Shown in pieces: positions 63,656 through 64,000 of a stretch of DNA of 64,000 bases. The stretch is from assembly GCA_965220045.1 (NCBI GenBank), contig OZ244803.1, positions 1,364,001 through 1,428,000 of the forward strand, given 5' to 3'. The notes beneath the pieces were generated by a model. That model ran no database searches. It worked only from the letters and a program-made list of their open reading frames with translations, and was not told the origin of the DNA. The position numbers and the translations under genes were made by a program. Each line of letters opens with the position of its first letter. The first letter of the stretch is position 1. This DNA comes from VXOZ01 sp965220045. GTDB taxonomy: Bacteria; Chloroflexota; UBA11872; VXOZ01.

Positions 63656-64000
63656 GGTTGTACGTCTCGCAACGTGCCCACAGACTGATAATTGCCCTCG
63701 GCGTCAATCATAGTGAGAAAAACTCTGTCAGAGCCTTGGTTGTCATTCATGCCTTCATAGTTGAGCTCGAATCCACCAAGGTCAATCAACCCAATGCTGC
63801 GCACGCTTTCGAGGAAGCACTGCCGGGTGGGCTCAGGGCCACAGCTTTCGAGCGCTGCGATCGCCAAGCGACCGGCAAGGTAGCCTTCAAGCGAGACAAA
63901 GCCGGGATCGTGCCAGGAAGACAACTCACGCGTGGCGTTGAGGTAGTCCTTCACAATGGGAATAGTTCGGTCAGTTGGAAAAGGGACCACCTGTGTCACG
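63652..64000 (-). CDS. Periplasmic binding protein, C-terminal part only (Peripla_BP_6-like)
   Basis: The gene runs off the right edge, so only its last ~115 residues are visible. They fit the C-terminus of branched-chain amino acid/urea-type binding proteins: FVSLEGYLAGRLAIAALES, GLIDLGGFELNYEGMNDNQG, DRVFLTMIDAEGNYQSVG. The stop codon overlaps the kinase start, so the binding protein may feed a ligand signal to the kinase instead of, or besides, a transporter. Transporter genes, if any, would lie beyond the edge. Confidence 0.8.
   Translation of the reverse strand, partial: VTQVVPFPTDRTIPIVKDYLNATRELSSWHDPGFVSLEGYLAGRLAIAALESCGPEPTRQCFLESVRSIGLIDLGGFELNYEGMNDNQGSDRVFLTMIDAEGNYQSVGTLRDVQP

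Overview
The window looks like part of a chromosome from a free-living or host-associated environmental bacterium, most probably a Chloroflexota (Chloroflexi) lineage. The evidence is indirect: a lon-dnaK-grpE-dnaJ-hspR-clpC heat-shock run with an HspR-type regulator, cell-wall and cytochrome proteins sharing a YFxxTGH...FGYP module, Ig-like (NBR1-type), YVTN and spondin domains on secreted proteins, several twin-arginine lipoproteins, and a fairly high GC content. No rRNA or marker gene fixes the taxonomy, so this is inference.

Layout. 1-3.1 kb: a partial YVTN beta-propeller protein and a secreted N-acetylmuramoyl-L-alanine amidase. 3.4-12.7 kb: lon, dnaK, grpE, dnaJ, hspR, clpC on one strand; a HAIR-like inverted repeat overlaps the lon promoter, so HspR probably represses the whole run. 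12.7-15.9 kb: aspS behind a leader packed with hairpins, then an M55 D-aminopeptidase. 16.1-19.6 kb: a response regulator, histidine kinase and HtrA-type protease, a classic envelope-stress set. 19.7-26.1 kb: two paralogous membrane proteins with BON-like tails and two paralogous solute-binding lipoproteins, with a convergent pspA pair between the lipoproteins. 26.4-37.5 kb: a C45 acyltransferase, an alcohol-dehydrogenase-like enzyme, CrcB, a FAD oxidoreductase with a flippase-like membrane protein, a TIM-barrel isomerase, a deacetylase-like protein and a methyltransferase, with single tRNAs between them. 37.9-50.2 kb: a nucleoside transporter, methyltransferase, cytochrome c protein, TatC, DegT aminotransferase, spondin protein, sugar-binding lipoprotein, IolB and a dihydrolipoamide-dehydrogenase-like flavoprotein.

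50.3-56.1 kb is the accessory region. An intact IS1182-type element sits in the loop of a perfect palindrome with a 4-bp target duplication. It is followed by a cluster of GAGCYTGYCGAAG-type repeats, tRNA-Leu(TAG), a Fic gene cut off at the tRNA 3' end, a divergent pair made of a DUF4145 protein and an FRG-TPR protein in lower-GC DNA, three 8-4-8 palindromes and the C-terminal stub of a restriction-modification enzyme. This looks like a decayed mobile or defence island; the FRG-TPR/DUF4145 pair is the best candidate for an undescribed system.

56.2-64 kb (minus strand): a transglutaminase-like protease, alpha-E protein and circularly permuted ATP-grasp enzyme, the known predicted peptide-ligase set, but with an ammonium transporter inserted in the middle. 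Upstream are a sensor kinase and a truncated amino-acid-type periplasmic binding protein whose reading frames overlap. The four tRNAs are Leu(CAA), Trp(CCA), Lys(TTT) and Leu(TAG). No rRNA genes or CRISPR arrays were seen.
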